NCBI GenBank assembly: GCA_001579985.1
Contig: LRSR01002431.1
Location: 51,724-115,723 of the forward strand
Direction: 5' to 3'
Source of the DNA: Hypsibius dujardini
Lineage: Eukaryota; Tardigrada; Eutardigrada; Parachela; Hypsibiidae
DNA: 64,000 bases
This document shows positions 24,645 to 41,691 of this stretch, one piece after another. The notes beneath the pieces were generated by a model that was given only the letters and a program-made list of their open reading frames with translations, was not told the origin of the DNA and searched no databases. The number at the start of each line of letters is the position of its first letter. Positions within the stretch are counted from its first letter, which is position 1. Both the position numbers and the translations under genes were made by a program.

Positions 24645-27055
24645 TCTGCTCCTGTGATACTACAGTAGTACTTGCCCAAACTGTTTGAATGACCGATCAG
24701 AAATGATCAGATTAGAAAGAGGACAAATAAGTGCTGTTACCAAAATTCGACTGTTGGAGCAAAATGAACAGTCGTTTAACAACGAGAACAGTGAAAGGAG
24801 AAGAATGAAGAAGCGTTTGGGAAAGGAACTCTCTACTGGCCAGTCATCAGGAGAAACCTCACAAGTCATTGGGCAAACAACGCAGAAGCCGAGTCAGCAA
24901 ACCGCCCAAGTAGAGCCTAATGCATCGCTTGACCAATCTGGAAAGGCGATACATGAAATACGAGGTATATCAGTCTCAAAAACCAGCAGAATTCCCATAC
25001 GGGTCAAGGAGATTCACAAATAGCCAGACCGGTCAAACATTGCATTAGCTTCTCCTCGGTGGGCCTAGCCTCTTGGAGGACCAAAGACGGAGATCATGCT
25101 TGGCAGTCGATTGCTGTTTTTAATTCGTCTTCCAGTTTCCTGATGAGGACAGAAGAGCCTCTTGCTGAACTACCCCGTAGTACTTGCCTTGTAGGCTGTG
25201 CTTGTAGAACCGGATGTGCGAGTGCAGATAGCGGGACAATTGTGCGTGCAGATAGAGCAGCGCGTGGAGGTGTGTTGATTGGTTGGTTTGCGCCCAGTGG
25301 CAGCTCGGATTGGTCGTCTGTGGGTAACTCAACCAATGGAAATATAGGGCAAGGTGGCAAAGGCGGAGCTATGAGTGCGTGACTTGCGAGTTGGTAGGTG
25401 GTGGGCGAGTTGTTGTGTTTATGCTGCATCAGCGAGCGTGCAGCTGTGTGCGTGCTGATTGTTGGTTGTGTCATCAGCGACCTCTCAGCTCTCACTCACT
25501 CACTCATTCACTCACTCACAATGTAGGACATTTGGACATTTTTTTGTGCGTCCTTTTGGGCTTTTTGTTTTATCCGTTTTATCCCTTTTTGCTTGTTCAT
25601 CTCGTACCCTTTTGGGGTGAAAGATGCCCGACAGTTCATCAGTATCTTCCTCCGGTCGCTGTTCTCCACACCAGACCCAGCTTGACCTCCCTACCACTAC
25701 TAGTTCTAGTCCTAGCAGTGCAACTAATAACGGACAATTTTCTGGCAGTTATCTGGCCCTTATTCTGTCTGCCTTTGAAGAACTTAAATCGGGCCGCAGA
25801 GTGGATTATCCAGTGACGCGTACTTCTTCCGAAAAGATTCGTTGTGATCGCGCGGTACGGTTGTGGTGGATGATAATGCTTTAACTAGTGCGTGTATTAT
25901 TTCGGGTGATTGATTGATTGATTGATTAACGACGATGGCAACGACGGCAACGACGTGTTTGTTGCATAATACTAGTAAGACGACTTTGGGTTTTATTGTG
26001 CCACGTGCTCCAGCGTGACTTTGCGACTCGTCGTTGTAGATATAATGTTGACTTACATCTGAATGGCCTGCGACTGCATATTTTTCTTGGTGCGCTTGTC
26101 ATTATTTCCATTGATTTGGTAAAGATTGTTGTTAATCCAGCGAGCGAAGTATTCACTGTACTGTGGTCAGTGTAGTGTCAGGTCGCCTTGCGCTCTCTTG
26201 ATCGATTGATTGAGTGACTTCTTTCCGGTCGAGTTTGGTAATAGCATTTGCCTAATGACATTTATTTTATCGCTTTTGCTTGTTCTTTCAGAGTCGCGAA
26301 GGAAGTGAAGATGATCACCAGAGCTTCTCTGGCAGCACTGGTTCTGGATCGGCTTCTAACGGGCAAAGCGCACGTTCTCGTCAGAGTCGCGATGACCGAG
26401 CCGCGTCGGAACTGCGTCTGCCGGTAACCGCGGAAGAAATCATCGCCATGCCCGTCGAAGAATTCAACGGTTACATCAGTGGTCAGGTGGCCAATCTCGA
26501 CAATGGTCAAATTCAGGTACTTGCCGTTGATGAAAGTATGCTTTTTTTCATTTATGCATATTTTGAATTATTACCCCTCTCTTTATTTCGAATTCATGAT
26601 TAATTTGTTTTGGATAATAGTTGATGAAAGATATTCGCCGGCGAGGAAAGAACAAGGTCGCAGCACAGAACTGCCGTCGCAGAAAGGTGAGTTATCTGTT
26701 GAATGGAATGACTTTCTCCAGTCGGAAGGCTGGGATAATTTTCATCACCTGTTGTTGCGGCATTTAGATCGACAACATGAGCCATTTGGAGCGGGAAATT
26801 ATGGATCTTCAGAATGAGCTGAAGCAGGCACAATCCCGGCACAGTGAGCTGACAAGAGAACGGGACAGATACCGGGAGGCCATCCGAGGATCTGTTATTC
26901 AAGACAATCAGCAGCAGGGCTCCCCCACATCATCTGGCAACAGCGTCATCGTTATGTCTGGAGGCTCGATGGTGCGAGGTGTTCGCCGTCAAGACAGCGG
27001 CTCATCCGATCAGACTACAGACAAGCCGCAGAAGAAGCGCAAACGGACTGAGTGA
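21643..27055 (+). CDS. Cap'n'Collar bZIP transcription factor, NFE2L1/NFE2L2 (NRF) type
   Basis: Ten exons join in phase: 21643-22191, 22491-22701, 23013-23233, 23321-23471, 23533-23606, 23669-23807, 23954-24579, 26292-26516, 26621-26686 and 26768-27055, giving 849 residues. Near the N-terminus is a hydrophobic segment (FFYLALFLGLNLILL), like the ER anchor of NRF1. Exon 2 carries the Neh2-like module with DIDLGAGRE (DLG at 200-202) and DDETGE (ETGE at 252-255, split by an intron), the two KEAP1-binding motifs. HNHTY near 24530 matches NRF family sequence. The CNC domain (LPVEEFNGYIS) and basic region (DIRRRGKNKVAAQNCRRRK) are followed by a leucine zipper from about residue 755, and a basic KKRKRTE tail. 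Such factors dimerise with small MAFs at antioxidant or CNC sites and control oxidative and proteasome stress responses. The 5' end is less certain than the rest. Confidence 0.93.
24608..24641. repeat. GA dinucleotide microsatellite
   Basis: About seventeen GA units directly inside the long intron of the CNC bZIP gene, 29 bases after the donor of exon 7. Confidence 0.9.
25624..25854 (+). CDS. Candidate optional or alternative first exon of the CNC bZIP gene
   Basis: Seventy-seven codons open with ATG directly after an AG that follows about 70 bases of pyrimidine-rich sequence, and end at a GCG-gtacgg donor. The exon is phase 0 at both ends. It could therefore be a cassette between exons 7 and 8, or a first exon of a short isoform with CNC and bZIP only, lacking the membrane anchor and KEAP1 motifs. 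The encoded sequence is Ser/Thr-rich (MPDSSSVSSSGRCSP) and then helical (SYLALILSAFEELKSGRR). Drosophila cnc is known to make short and long isoforms by alternative starts; equivalence here is inference. Confidence 0.5.
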
Positions 27056-27404
27056 GACAAGCAAACCTACATGTACTGCAACATTTTCTTGTATTTCTGA
27101 GGAAGAGACTGCTATTCTTTTTATCAACCTTGTGTTGGAAACTTTGGTGTGGGATCTATTTATTATTACTACAAAATAGGAAGGAGCTGGAAGGGTTCCG
27201 TAACTCGTGTTCTGTCGTTCTTAAGAGAAATCTTTTAGGCATATCGTTATGGTGCAGGAATACCTTGTAAATAGCTAACCGTTTCACTGGCATAACGTCA
27301 GTGTCCTTGCATAACAAAACACCAAAAGAAATTCCAACAAAACATTTCCCTAATGAAAAAGAGACCCAATATTATATGTTAATTGAAACGTCAAAAGAAA
27401 AAAA
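27056..27404. terminator. Overlapping 3' ends of the CNC bZIP gene and SMARCC
   Basis: The two convergent stop codons are 349 bases apart. An AATAAA for the minus-strand gene lies at 27159-27164. For the plus-strand gene the nearest clear AATAAA is at 27464-27469, inside the last SMARCC intron. If these are used, the transcripts overlap in antisense. Confidence 0.4.
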
Positions 27405-31667
<4,263 letters not shown>

Positions 31668-33570
31668 CTTGGTATTATAACGAGTCTAATGTCAACTATA
31701 AACTACTATGCTTGCTGGATGATGGCAAAAAGAGGAAAATGTCCGGGAAGAGAAAGAAGAGCAACGTATACTGGCCCTGGCAGCATGCTCGTTATTGCTG
31801 TGGCTGTCCCAACCACCAAACCAAGGCAAGACACCAACCCAAGCCAAAGCCAAATTATTATACAAGACCAAGCCCAGCCCACGGTCCCACCCATGCACAA
31901 CAAACCAATCAATGCCGTTGTGGGTCAACCAATAGAAAATCCTTTTCTTCTTTACAAACCTGCCCATATCTTTTTATCTACAAATGAGAACTTTTCCGAT
32001 TTTTCGCAATCAAAACAAAATTTCTCTGCTCTCTTGTTTTTTTCTTGTTTTCTAAAATAGAACTACAATTGATTGCATCTTGGTTCGTTAAAATGTAAAA
32101 AGACGTAAATGGAATTTGATATGGGCCATGGAAAAGAAGGGGATCATCAAATGAAGAATGTTCCTTGCTTGCATTTGCACCAATAATACAAGCCGTACTA
32201 ATACTGTGCTCCCTGATGTGATCCTCAATTTGACCTAATTTGGACCTTCTGTGACAATCACAAGGTGTCCGAATCTCTCTCAGAATATTGCACTTCTCCA
32301 CATTCTTTCTATCGTGACGATGGTTGACCACGCAAGAATTCGCTGAGGGTAAGATCGTAAAGACCGCCGTTGATTGGCGGATTGTTATTAGTATGTTTGT
32401 CTTTGTGTTAAATTTGACTGGAAAGCCGCGTGTCGATTGCTTGCTTACTTTTTTCTTTCGTGCTGGTTAATGTATTATTCTGTACAGTACTCTACACTTG
32501 TAGTGATAATAGCTAAGAAAAAGGTTTGCACAAGGCCCAAATTGTATTTGAGTAATATTGTTGTTGAAGGTTTCAATTCCTTTCCTAGGGGCTGTTATTG
32601 TGAGGAGATAGAGAAAAGGATGCTTATGCTTGTGCACTGCAGCAGTAGTAGTGCACGGTCCTCACCTCATCCTCGCTTATGAGAAAGAAATGATCTGATT
32701 GCGCCGGACACACCGGTTAGGACCTTGTCCTTCGCCTGTCTCTTGTCTTCTTGTGATTTTCTTGGCTTGGCCGACAGCGGCACCTCACACGTCTAAACTT
32801 TACACTTTTGCTTGTCGCTCTCTCTCTCTTTTTCTCTCGTGACAATCCATCATTCCGTATGAATGTTGTTGTGTTGTGGCTGCTAGTCAAACTGCAATTC
32901 TGTCCTTCCTTGTCACATGTCTGTCGGTGATGCCGCTTTGGAGGATGCGTTATAGTAGATGCAGCACAGAGATCAACTTATGCAACGGAACGACGGGAGT
33001 GGCCTTCTAATCTCACGCTTTGGCTTTTCATTGAGATTCTTCTTCTCATTTTTGTTTGGAAATGCATCGAAATTAATTTGATCGTTGAACGCTTTAAAAA
33101 GGATGTAGCTTTTTCATCCAGCCGCCACCATTACAGGTATGAGAGGGCATACACTGTACAACTTATCCTTAGTTACTATTAGTAGTTCCAGCTGCTTGGA
33201 TTGGTATGTTACGAGAGAGCACGCCACGTGTTGTGATGGTTAAATTGCCAGTCAAATTAGTGGACAGCTTGTTAGGCAATGCTACCTTTAAACGGGCACG
33301 GTGTCTCAAGAGGGTTATTAAGGATGATGTGACTGACGTGTGATAATTAGCGCATAGCATACCAGTACATGCCCTACGCTGCTCAACGTTTATTCTCTTT
33401 GTTAGACGTTTGCTTAGATTTCTTGTTCAACGCGTTAGAGTTTGCGTTTATTTGAGGAATGCTCTTGCAGGGACGACAATGTGGGATCTCAAATCATCTT
33501 GCAACAGATGAGGAAGGAGAAAAAATACAATGGTTGGATAATAAGTCGTGCTTCTGCGTCCAAGTGAAGA
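31668..33570. other. Intergenic region between SMARCC and the RhoGAP gene
   Basis: Divergent start codons flank these 1.9 kb, so both promoters should lie here. A CT-rich run sits at about 32817-32838. A 123-codon plus-strand frame at 31689-32060 and a 117-codon minus frame at 31978-32331 show no domain. I looked for the missing SMARCC N-terminal module on the minus strand and did not find it. Confidence 0.5.
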
Positions 33571-36500
33571 ATGCCCATTTCCGGCACACCTTCAGGCTCT
33601 TGCCGCTCGAACGCGACGCCTGCTATTCGGCGAGCTTTGGCTACGACCGGGACGCTAAGCACAGAAATCGGCAACAGCATGTTCTACTCTAAGGTGAAGT
33701 TCCTAGTCTTGACCACGAAACTGTACATGGTCAGTTTGACTGCTGTTGAGAGGGAGAGGTGTCTTGCATGTCCGCAGGTATTTGTCTGCTGCACTACTAG
33801 TACTGGCACTACGTAAACTTCATTTCATGAAATAGTTATTATGCAAAATTGATCTCTCTCTCTCTTTTCTCTCTCACACACTCTTTCTCTAAGCTAACCT
33901 GAAGCCGACGCGCTTCTACAGCCCTACTTGTCGTTCATGTCAGTACTTGTGCCTTTCCTCTTGATGCTTGCTTGCTTCAATACTTGACCTTGCGTAGTGG
34001 CGGTTCGCCTGCTGCTACCAATAACGCTCAGGAGGAGATGTGACGTAATAATGATCGTCAAAAAGATTCATTTATGCATTTCCTAAGCGTAATGTTTCTC
34101 TTTCTAATTGCAGGCTGGTCCCATCAAGCAACTACATTCCTCGAGGACCAGTCTGGACAGCCAGAGTGCTATGAAAGAGAACGAGAATCTAGATTCAAGC
34201 GAAAGCAGGTAAAGCCTGGCGGAACCATCAAGCTGAAGTTGATCTGTTTTGTCTTACACCTGATGTGGTCTCGTAGTTATGCTATATCTTTGTCTTGCTG
34301 TAGCAGACTAACCGCAGTTTCGTCGAGATTTCCGAAACTCCAGGAGTGCGCTCATTTCCATTACGACCGCGTTGAACTGGGCCAAATCCAGGTAATACAA
34401 GTACTTCAGCTTTTTACTTTGTTCAGTGTGAACCCAAAATGACGCGATAATATTTTCTCTCTCTCTGTTTTTGCGGCCTTTCAAACTTGAGCTACATTCC
34501 GATTCCCTGAATTGCTTAAAAGAACAAGTTTCCAAAAGAAGATGGATCTATACTTTATGTGCAAATTGGCCGCTGGCGTCTAGGTCACTCTGTGTGCAGT
34601 GTATGCGCTTCGTCGTTTTATTAGCGAAATGACTGTTGTCGCCGTCTTCATCGGCCACATACGCAGGCTCATTGTGTCGTTAGAGAAAAAAGCATTGTTT
34701 GATGAGTCGCTCGCGAGCCGCCGCTTCTTACTTTCAATTGGTCTCAACTCATTTATTTGCTTCCTTGTTTTAGGTTATGTTCATGTACGAAGGACCAACT
34801 GCGGCAACATCCGCTTTGTGTAACCAAAATGAAGAACCAGCATCTTCGAAAGGAAATGTTTGCGGTCTGAGAGAGGAAATAGCACAGACGCGGGACTTTT
34901 TCATGACACTCTCTGTCAGCAGCAACGGCAAGACCTTCCTCATCAGACGGACCTATCGCAATCTCCGCAAATTTGATCGACAATTGCACAAATGCGTCCA
35001 CGACAGGCAATTGAGTGGCCTGGCAGAGCTGCCCAAGCTAGATTTCGATACCGTGTCAGCGGAACACCTTGAAGTAAGTATCCCTGGCTTCCCCCAAAAG
35101 AAGCTAAGGCGCCATCCACATATTACGTAATCAAGGGAGGGTCGGTATGCAGATGGTGGGTGATCAACACTGAATAAAAAAAAGTTGAGCGTCCATTTGA
35201 AAAAAATGGATATGGAAGGTGGTCGGTTCATTGATTACGTTGTGATTACCAAATGAGGGTGGTCGTTTTACTGATTACATTTGATGACGGGGGTGGACTA
35301 GTGGTAAAATTTCACGGATTTTTATTACGTAATGTGAGGATGGCGCCTAAATTATTTTTGTTTACCTGTGGCACGAGATGCGAAAATAGATGTGTCAAAT
35401 GAAGTTTACGTCTGATTAGCAATTTATTTCTGTTGTACTGCCAAAAGCAAGGAATTAGGTAGTTGTGTACGTTAAAGCATTTTTTTTCATCAATACATGT
35501 TCGTTAAATTAGTAGTCGAGTAGTTGAGCTATAAACTCCACGATCATACTCCCTTCACTAGTCTAAACTAAACGTCCCACTGCTTAAGTATGTATGTTTG
35601 GCGTGTGCTGTTGAGAGAAGAGCTAGCCTGGCGGCTTATCGATGTGTAATAAGAAAACAAGACGGCGTTGAATGGTGAACAGCAATAGAGAAAGTAGGTT
35701 ACTCGATCAGATATATGGCGCTCTTGCTTGTAGCTGCATCTTCTGTTCATCATGTAAATGTTGATGAAAAACACTAGTGATGACGCAGGCATAAATTGCG
35801 TTGAATTGAACGGACTGTTCTTACCATAGCAGTTATTTTCCGCCTTTGTGGCATTTGCCGATTCGGTCGATGAAGAGGGGGGGGGTGCATGTTACTTGTT
35901 ACTGCTTCAAGTGGATGCCATTTTCATGGGGCGCTATTTCGCATTTAAAACTGGATCTGTTCTCAGGTGGACAATTAGAGAGCTGGAGGCTGTGGTGTAA
36001 GTGGTGCGGCACATTCTCTATCTACTGTAGATTTGTACTCACAAGTCAGTACTATATAGTGTATAGTGAGGTAAATACGGGTTTGAGATTACGTTGCGCT
36101 TGATGAGTTGGGCGGTGTGGTATAATCATTAAAACAGATTGTTGAAGCACTTTTTACTTGCCCCCGCTGCACGCTTGGTTAAAGGCGCCAATTGACAAAA
36201 CCACCTTCTAATGATTCGCACTCTCTTCTCTCTCAGCGACTAAAGGCCGACGTCGTGGCATATTTGGCTTGCTTTTCACAACTAACTGGAAATTTCATCA
36301 ATTGCGCTCCAGTCTTGAGCTGGCTGGAGGTCAGTTTCTCCTTTTCAACGTCAAGGCTTGGTCTGCATACAGTTTTTGTCATAATCTGCTACAATTATTA
36401 GCTGGATAATCGAGGATATCGCCTCGTTGCATCGGATGATTCGGCGATTAATACACCTGCTGTGGCTGCTTGCAAGGCGGTAAAGCGTTATGTTCAGCAG

Positions 36501-39500
36501 GCTAGTGATGAGCTGAATTTGGAGGTACACTAAACTGATTAGTTTGTCTTTTCTGGCAGTAAGCAGCGAAAATGTTTCTTCTCAACAGGTTGGAGATATG
36601 ATCTCTGTTATCGACTGCGGAGTAGATTCAATGTGGTGGTAAGTGACTCATCGGAGAGGGGAAATGGTAAACATTTTAAATTACCTATAATTAAGGACCG
36701 CGTAAACTGCTAAATTAGCACTGATTGTAACCCCCGTTTATTTTTCAAATAGGCGGGGAAAAAAGGAGCTGGATGTTGGCTTTTTTCCATGTGATTGTGT
36801 GGAGGTGATTGGGGCTAGCGGAGATGGTGCACCTTCGATCGGTCCAACCAATCGTGCTCCAGGTAGCTGATGATGGCTTTTCCTTCATTCTGCTCAACAC
36901 GAAAGATTCTCCTGAAATAACTTGTGTCTTGAAATAGTTTTGCGGCGGCGCGGCAAACTCATTTCTTTTTTGCGGTCATTCCTCTCGAGCCGCCCTTCGC
37001 GGCGGAGACTGAAAGAAAGTGGCATCCTCAAGGAACGTGTTTACGGCTGTGACCTGGGAGAGCATTTACTCAACACCGGTCAAAAAATTCCGGTAGTTCT
37101 TGTTCACTGTGCCACATACCTGGAGGTAAGGTTGACTGTTTACCGAATTAGCTCGGGATTGATGAAACAGGTTCCAATCCCCATTATCTTTAAATGACAT
37201 TTCATCTCTCTTCGGTTATTTTTTATCAGGAACATGGAACAGTAGATGGCATTTATCGCCTTTCCGGAATATCCTCCAATATTCAAAAGCTTAGACTTGA
37301 ATTTGATGCGGAAAAAGTTCCCAACTTGTTGGACGACGTGTTTGTCCAGGACATCCATTCTGTAAGTGCTTATGCGTGTAGATCAGGGCGAGTGGCTTAT
37401 TTGTTTCATTTGGCGAAAAAAATAACATATAGCTGAATTTGTCTATCTGTCCTCCTTTCGTTATTCAGGTGGCGTCCGTTTTAAAACTCTATTTTCGCGA
37501 GTTGCCAAATCCTCTTTTGACTTATCAGTTGTACGATCTCTTCGTGCAAGCGGTTCAGTCTGCTGATGAAACCCGTCTGCTAAAGATCCACGATGTCGTT
37601 TCAAAGCTACCACCACCGCACTTCCGGTCAGTGTTGAAGCCTTGGTCAAATTTAGATATTACTTCGAAGCTAGCACTTTTACTTTTTGTTTCTTTTAGAA
37701 CTCTTGAATTCCTGATGAGGCACCTCGCCCGTATTGCCTCGTCCTCTAACAAAACAGGAATGAATTCCAAGAACCTAGCCATCGTGTGGGCTCCCAATTT
37801 ACTGCGGTGAGATAAAGATTGTTGCCAGAATGCTGATCGTTACTGTCTAAATTTTTAAATTTGCCTGATGTTTCCATTGTTGCAGATCATCGGAAGCAGA
37901 AAGTGGAGTCGAAGCATTACGTGGTAATGACCGCACTCTGGTACTGTAGAGTGGCGTGGTGATTCGGTCTTTCTTTTACTTAGGTGTCTCGGTGTGTGCG
38001 ATTGCGGTGGAGTACCTGATTCAGAATGCCGACTTGATTTTTAGCAATCGTTTGCAGTCCTCTTCACTTGTCACTCGCAACGGTAAAGCCTTTCCTTTCC
38101 TTACATGATACATCATTGAGTGGGAGTATGCAGTATGATTTTTTCCACTGTCCATTTTGCTCAAGGATTTTCGGCCAAGCATAACCGACCAAAATCTCTC
38201 GCTGTTTCGACTCCGACCAAGCTGTTAAGTCTCCATGAAGCGCGAGCGCTGAATCGGACAAATCTCGATACTGCCTTCATCGAAGTGGGAGCTGGACCGG
38301 AAAATATGCCAAAATATCACACCATTATAGACATCCCTAGTCGCAATAAACGCAGGAGCAACAATAAGTCTCCGTCAACTTGGTAAAGATGTCTAGCTTA
38401 GTCATACTCTTAATTATCCTACTTCTGTTTCATATAAATCTCTTTTTTCTTAGGCGAAACCTCTTTGCTTCCAAAAACAGAAAACAGTCATGGTCTCGTT
38501 CACCCCTTGATCTGCAGCACCCTCTAACCGCCCTGGATAATGGAAGCCCTTCCTCCGGTTGCGTTCAACGGCGCAAACTTGCTCAAAGCACAAAATCTCT
38601 TTCGACGTCGCAGAAGCCAACGTTCCCGGACTTTCCTCGTCCACTCAACGGGAATGAGTCAAGTCTACTGCGGACTCCGGTCCTACTCCGTCGATCTCAA
38701 AATGCAGCTCACAACCGCTCGCTCAGTCACGACTCTTACTTTGATGAGATTATCGACAATTCCCTGCCACAAACCGTCATCGATGTCGTCCACACAGTCC
38801 CCTGTTCAATGACCGAATGCGGTTTGCTGGTTCAACTCTCTCTGGGGGAGATTCTTGAGGCGGATGACGAAAGCGGTTTAAAATCGCAGTCAGTGTCTGA
38901 AAAGCGCCGAAACGGTCGCTTCTCTTTCGGACGGGACAAGTCCAAGCCGGCACCAGTAACCGCGCTCTCCGTCGTTCCGGTCGTTGTCCGTGTTGACCAT
39001 CCCAATGGGCGTCGGAAAATGAACCGTACCTTGTCCCCCGAGTTCTTACGCAAGCATCGTCCAATTTCGAGTTTGAAGCGTTCACTGAGCGCTTCACCGA
39101 ATGCAGGTCACCATCCTGCTGACTGGATCTCAAACAGTACCACCAGCAGTCCCATCACCCGGAGGAGAACTGATTCTAGTGGACGCAAGTCTTTTCGACG
39201 CAGTACATCAGACGACGATCTCGTCATACTCCCTGCAGCTGATCACACGTCTTTGAGCAATGCCTTAGCTGCTTCTATAATGGACTTGTCGCAGCAGGAT
39301 GAGGCCAGAACGTTCGAAAGCACCGAAATGGAGCTGTTTGACGAAATTTGTGCTGAAATTTACGGTAAAGACACTGTCCGCGAATCACCTGTTCAGCCGA
39401 TGAACGAAGAGCAGACATGCATTCACGACCGAGCGGCGCGAAACAGTAGTTTGCAGGATATTACTGAGATCTGTGAAGAAGAAGGATCCTCGAAGTCTTT

Positions 39501-41306
39501 GAGGCCTTCGTCGTTTCCTTTGGCCACTATGCTTGTCCACAATGATACTGGCAGCTTAGTCGTGGTGAGTTTATATACCTGTAACCCATATTGTACAAAC
39601 TGTTGAAATGAAACTAATATGCTACGGCTTGCAGGGAAGTGACCATAGAGAATTGGAAAATAAGTTGAACTCGTCGTCATCGCTGGATCTATATTCCCTC
39701 TTCACAATCCCCACCGAATGTGTGACAACGGTTACATCCAGCTATTTCTTCAATGGCGATTCCAATCCGACTGTGTCATCCGAGGAAACTCCGGAAGTTG
39801 AGTTGGCATCAGCAGCGACAGCGTCCTTCACGCCAGCAGAGCCATCCGTCACGTATTACTTTGGCCAGAGTGACCCTCTCCCATCATCATCAATAACATC
39901 CAATCAATCTACCATCGTGGGCAACGTGAAAACGGAAGTCAGCCAGTTGAGGGCAATTTACTTTGGCTTGAACGCACCAGGTCTCGGGGATGACTTAGGT
40001 GAAGAAGTGATACTGAACGCCCAAAAGGACGTAGTCTTACCTTCCGTCAAGTACTCGCTTGTTGTTCCTTATGTAGATCAGCTGGGGGCATTTTCGGATC
40101 AGCTAGCAACGAAAGACGGCGTTGCCAATAACTTGCAATCAGATATGGCTGATGAGTTGGTTCGTGATGCACTGTCACGGAATTCTACAGAATCTGCAAG
40201 AATAGAGACTGCTTTCGAATCCTGTCTGGACCGCCCGTCATCATGCGTGGAATTGAATGTATGCAAACAAAATATAAAGCGCCGCAGAGACAAGACGATA
40301 TCAATACACTGACATTTTGCTTCAGGTCAATAGCGCGATTCTGGACTTGGAATCTTCGCATCAGCCGAGCGACCATAATCTTTCTGATGGAAACTCGATG
40401 GAATATGAAGAGGAGGCTTACTCAAGCCAACGGAATGTTCCCTGTCTTGTCCAAGCGGAGGGACTGCAAGTGCCAGACATGACCGATATCACTGCTGTTG
40501 CATATTTAGATGAGCCAAAAACGTCTGTCCTGGCAGCGACAGCAAAAGTCGATGGCGCCCAGCAGATTACATCAGGAGCTTTAGAATACTTGATCCTTCT
40601 TCACAAGGCGATGCACCCGGCAATCGTACCTGATTCTACTCCAGTGCCCGCTAGCGCCATTCCAGAGTCTCCTCCTAGCGTTCGCCAATTGCGCAACAGA
40701 TTCGAGTCAAGCCTGACAGCCGAAACTTCCCCTGACATTCCCGAAGCTGATGCAGTTTCTGCTGCTGCAACCATTCAAGCAGATGTCGGGCGACCGGAAA
40801 CGTTGAAAGAGAAACTACATGCACTGAGTGACATGTACCGGGATGCTAGTCCTCCTGTCACCCCTCAAGGAACAACATCAGTTGACGCCAAACTCAAATT
40901 ACACCCTAACGACGGCGTCATCGTTCCCACGAAAGTATTCACCAGAGATAAATCTTGTTCCTCACCAGTACTACCAGAGAAACCGCGTCACTTACGGGGA
41001 GTCACTGTGGTTCCCATCGTCCAACGACGAGGCAGCAGTGCTGATAAGGTATCGGAAAGTGGGAGTTTGACCTCTTTGACTTCGACCGGTTCTTGTGTGT
41101 CTATTGGGAAAGGGGCGATGCCACCAGCGACTGTCGAGGAAGATGTCCTGACGACCATCACTGCCAGCAAAGTTAGCCAAATGCGTCGAATGTACGAGTC
41201 CGGAAATGGGAGCACTTTCTCTGCAGAACCGGAAAGACTACATAAAAAGAGTGCAGCTTGTTCAGTTAGACCACGCTCTTCTACATTTCAGCAGTTCTTA
41301 CCCTAA
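33571..41306 (+). CDS. PX-SH3-RhoGAP protein, ARHGAP32/33 type
   Basis: Eighteen exons join in phase: 33571-33693, 34114-34208, 34307-34391, 34774-35073, 36237-36329, 36402-36524, 36589-36638, 36753-36862, 36938-37125, 37230-37361, 37469-37626, 37699-37806, 37886-37923, 37984-38082, 38166-38382, 38454-39564, 39635-40258 and 40326-41306, giving 1544 residues. FPKLQECAHFHY is the family's signature before the PX domain (about 100-230). SH3 is at about 274-312 (DMISVIDCG, WWRGKKELDVGFFP). The RhoGAP domain runs from about 364 (GCDLGEHLLNTG) to 560 and has the arginine finger in GIYRLSG (R399), YFRELPNPLLTYQLY and KNLAIVWAPNLLR. The long Ser/Pro-rich tail is probably disordered. The family inactivates RHO, RAC or CDC42 and shapes neurite and junctional actin. 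Exon 1 has an in-frame TGA six bases upstream but is the least certain. Confidence 0.92.
35108..35347. mobile_element. 240-bp MITE with TAA target duplication, PIF/Harbinger-like
   Basis: The ends are GGCGCCATCC and its complement GGATGGCGCC. The inverted repeat continues through TATTACGTAAT versus ATTACGTAAT for about 25 bases per side. Direct TAA copies flank it at 35105-35107 and 35348-35350. It has no coding capacity. A three-base TAA/TTA duplication is typical of PIF/Harbinger elements, so a non-autonomous member is likely. It sits in the RhoGAP intron, starting 35 bases after the donor of exon 4. Confidence 0.8.
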
Positions 41307-41344
41307 TCATTCAAAGTGCTTCTTTCTAATTCAATTCTCTAGAA

Positions 41345-41364
41345 CTTACTAGTATACTAGTAAG
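41345..41364. repeat. Perfect 20-bp palindrome
   Basis: CTTACTAGTATACTAGTAAG equals its own reverse complement. It is 39 bases past the RhoGAP stop codon. A role in the 3' UTR or as a remnant of an inverted repeat is unknown. Confidence 0.9.
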
Positions 41365-41491
41365 TGAATCTCCAACAAAAAATGTCTTCATGCTTCCCGG
41401 TTCGCTTGGTAATGATTTAGTTGTTGTTTTGGAGGGTGCGAGATTATTGTTTTTAAGTGGAAAATAGTGTCCGATGAAAAGTTCAAAGCAT

Positions 41492-41611
41492 AGTACACAC
41501 ATGGCCACAAGATAGCGCTCCCCGAGCCAAGGCATTTAGCTCGTTCAGTACACGTTAACCAAGGTGAATGGCTTGACTCAGGTAGTGCTATCTTGTGGCC
41601 ACGTTTGTACT
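41492..41611. repeat. Imperfect inverted repeat with related copy downstream
   Basis: Arms 41492-41519 and 41584-41611 pair with three mismatches (GGCCACAAGATAGC core). Pairing continues inward through gagccaaggcat and atggcttgactc. A related direct copy (cacgtggccaaaatgc, gagtcaaggcat) follows at about 41623-41660. It looks like a folded or nested mobile-element remnant. Confidence 0.7.
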
Positions 41612-41691
41612 GTGGTACGACACACGTGGCCAAAATGCTAGAGTGTTCGAGTCAAGGCATGTAATCTTGGCCATTGCGCGAGGCAATGCAG

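Larger units (their letters stand above)
24580..26291. other. Long intron of the CNC bZIP gene
   Basis: This 1.7-kb intron separates the transactivation exons from the CNC-bZIP exons. It contains a GA microsatellite at 24608-24641, a long open plus-strand frame at 24685-25023 without a domain, and a strong exon-like segment at 25624-25854. A GATT tandem run lies at about 25908-25926. Confidence 0.6.

Noticed and set aside
24685-25023. Open frame of about 112 codons in the CNC gene intron
   Set aside because: It lacks an ATG at the start, is Gln- and Ser-rich without a domain, and has no convincing splice sites.
31689-32060. 123-codon plus-strand frame just upstream of SMARCC
   Set aside because: No domain and no exon chain; promoter sequence is more likely.
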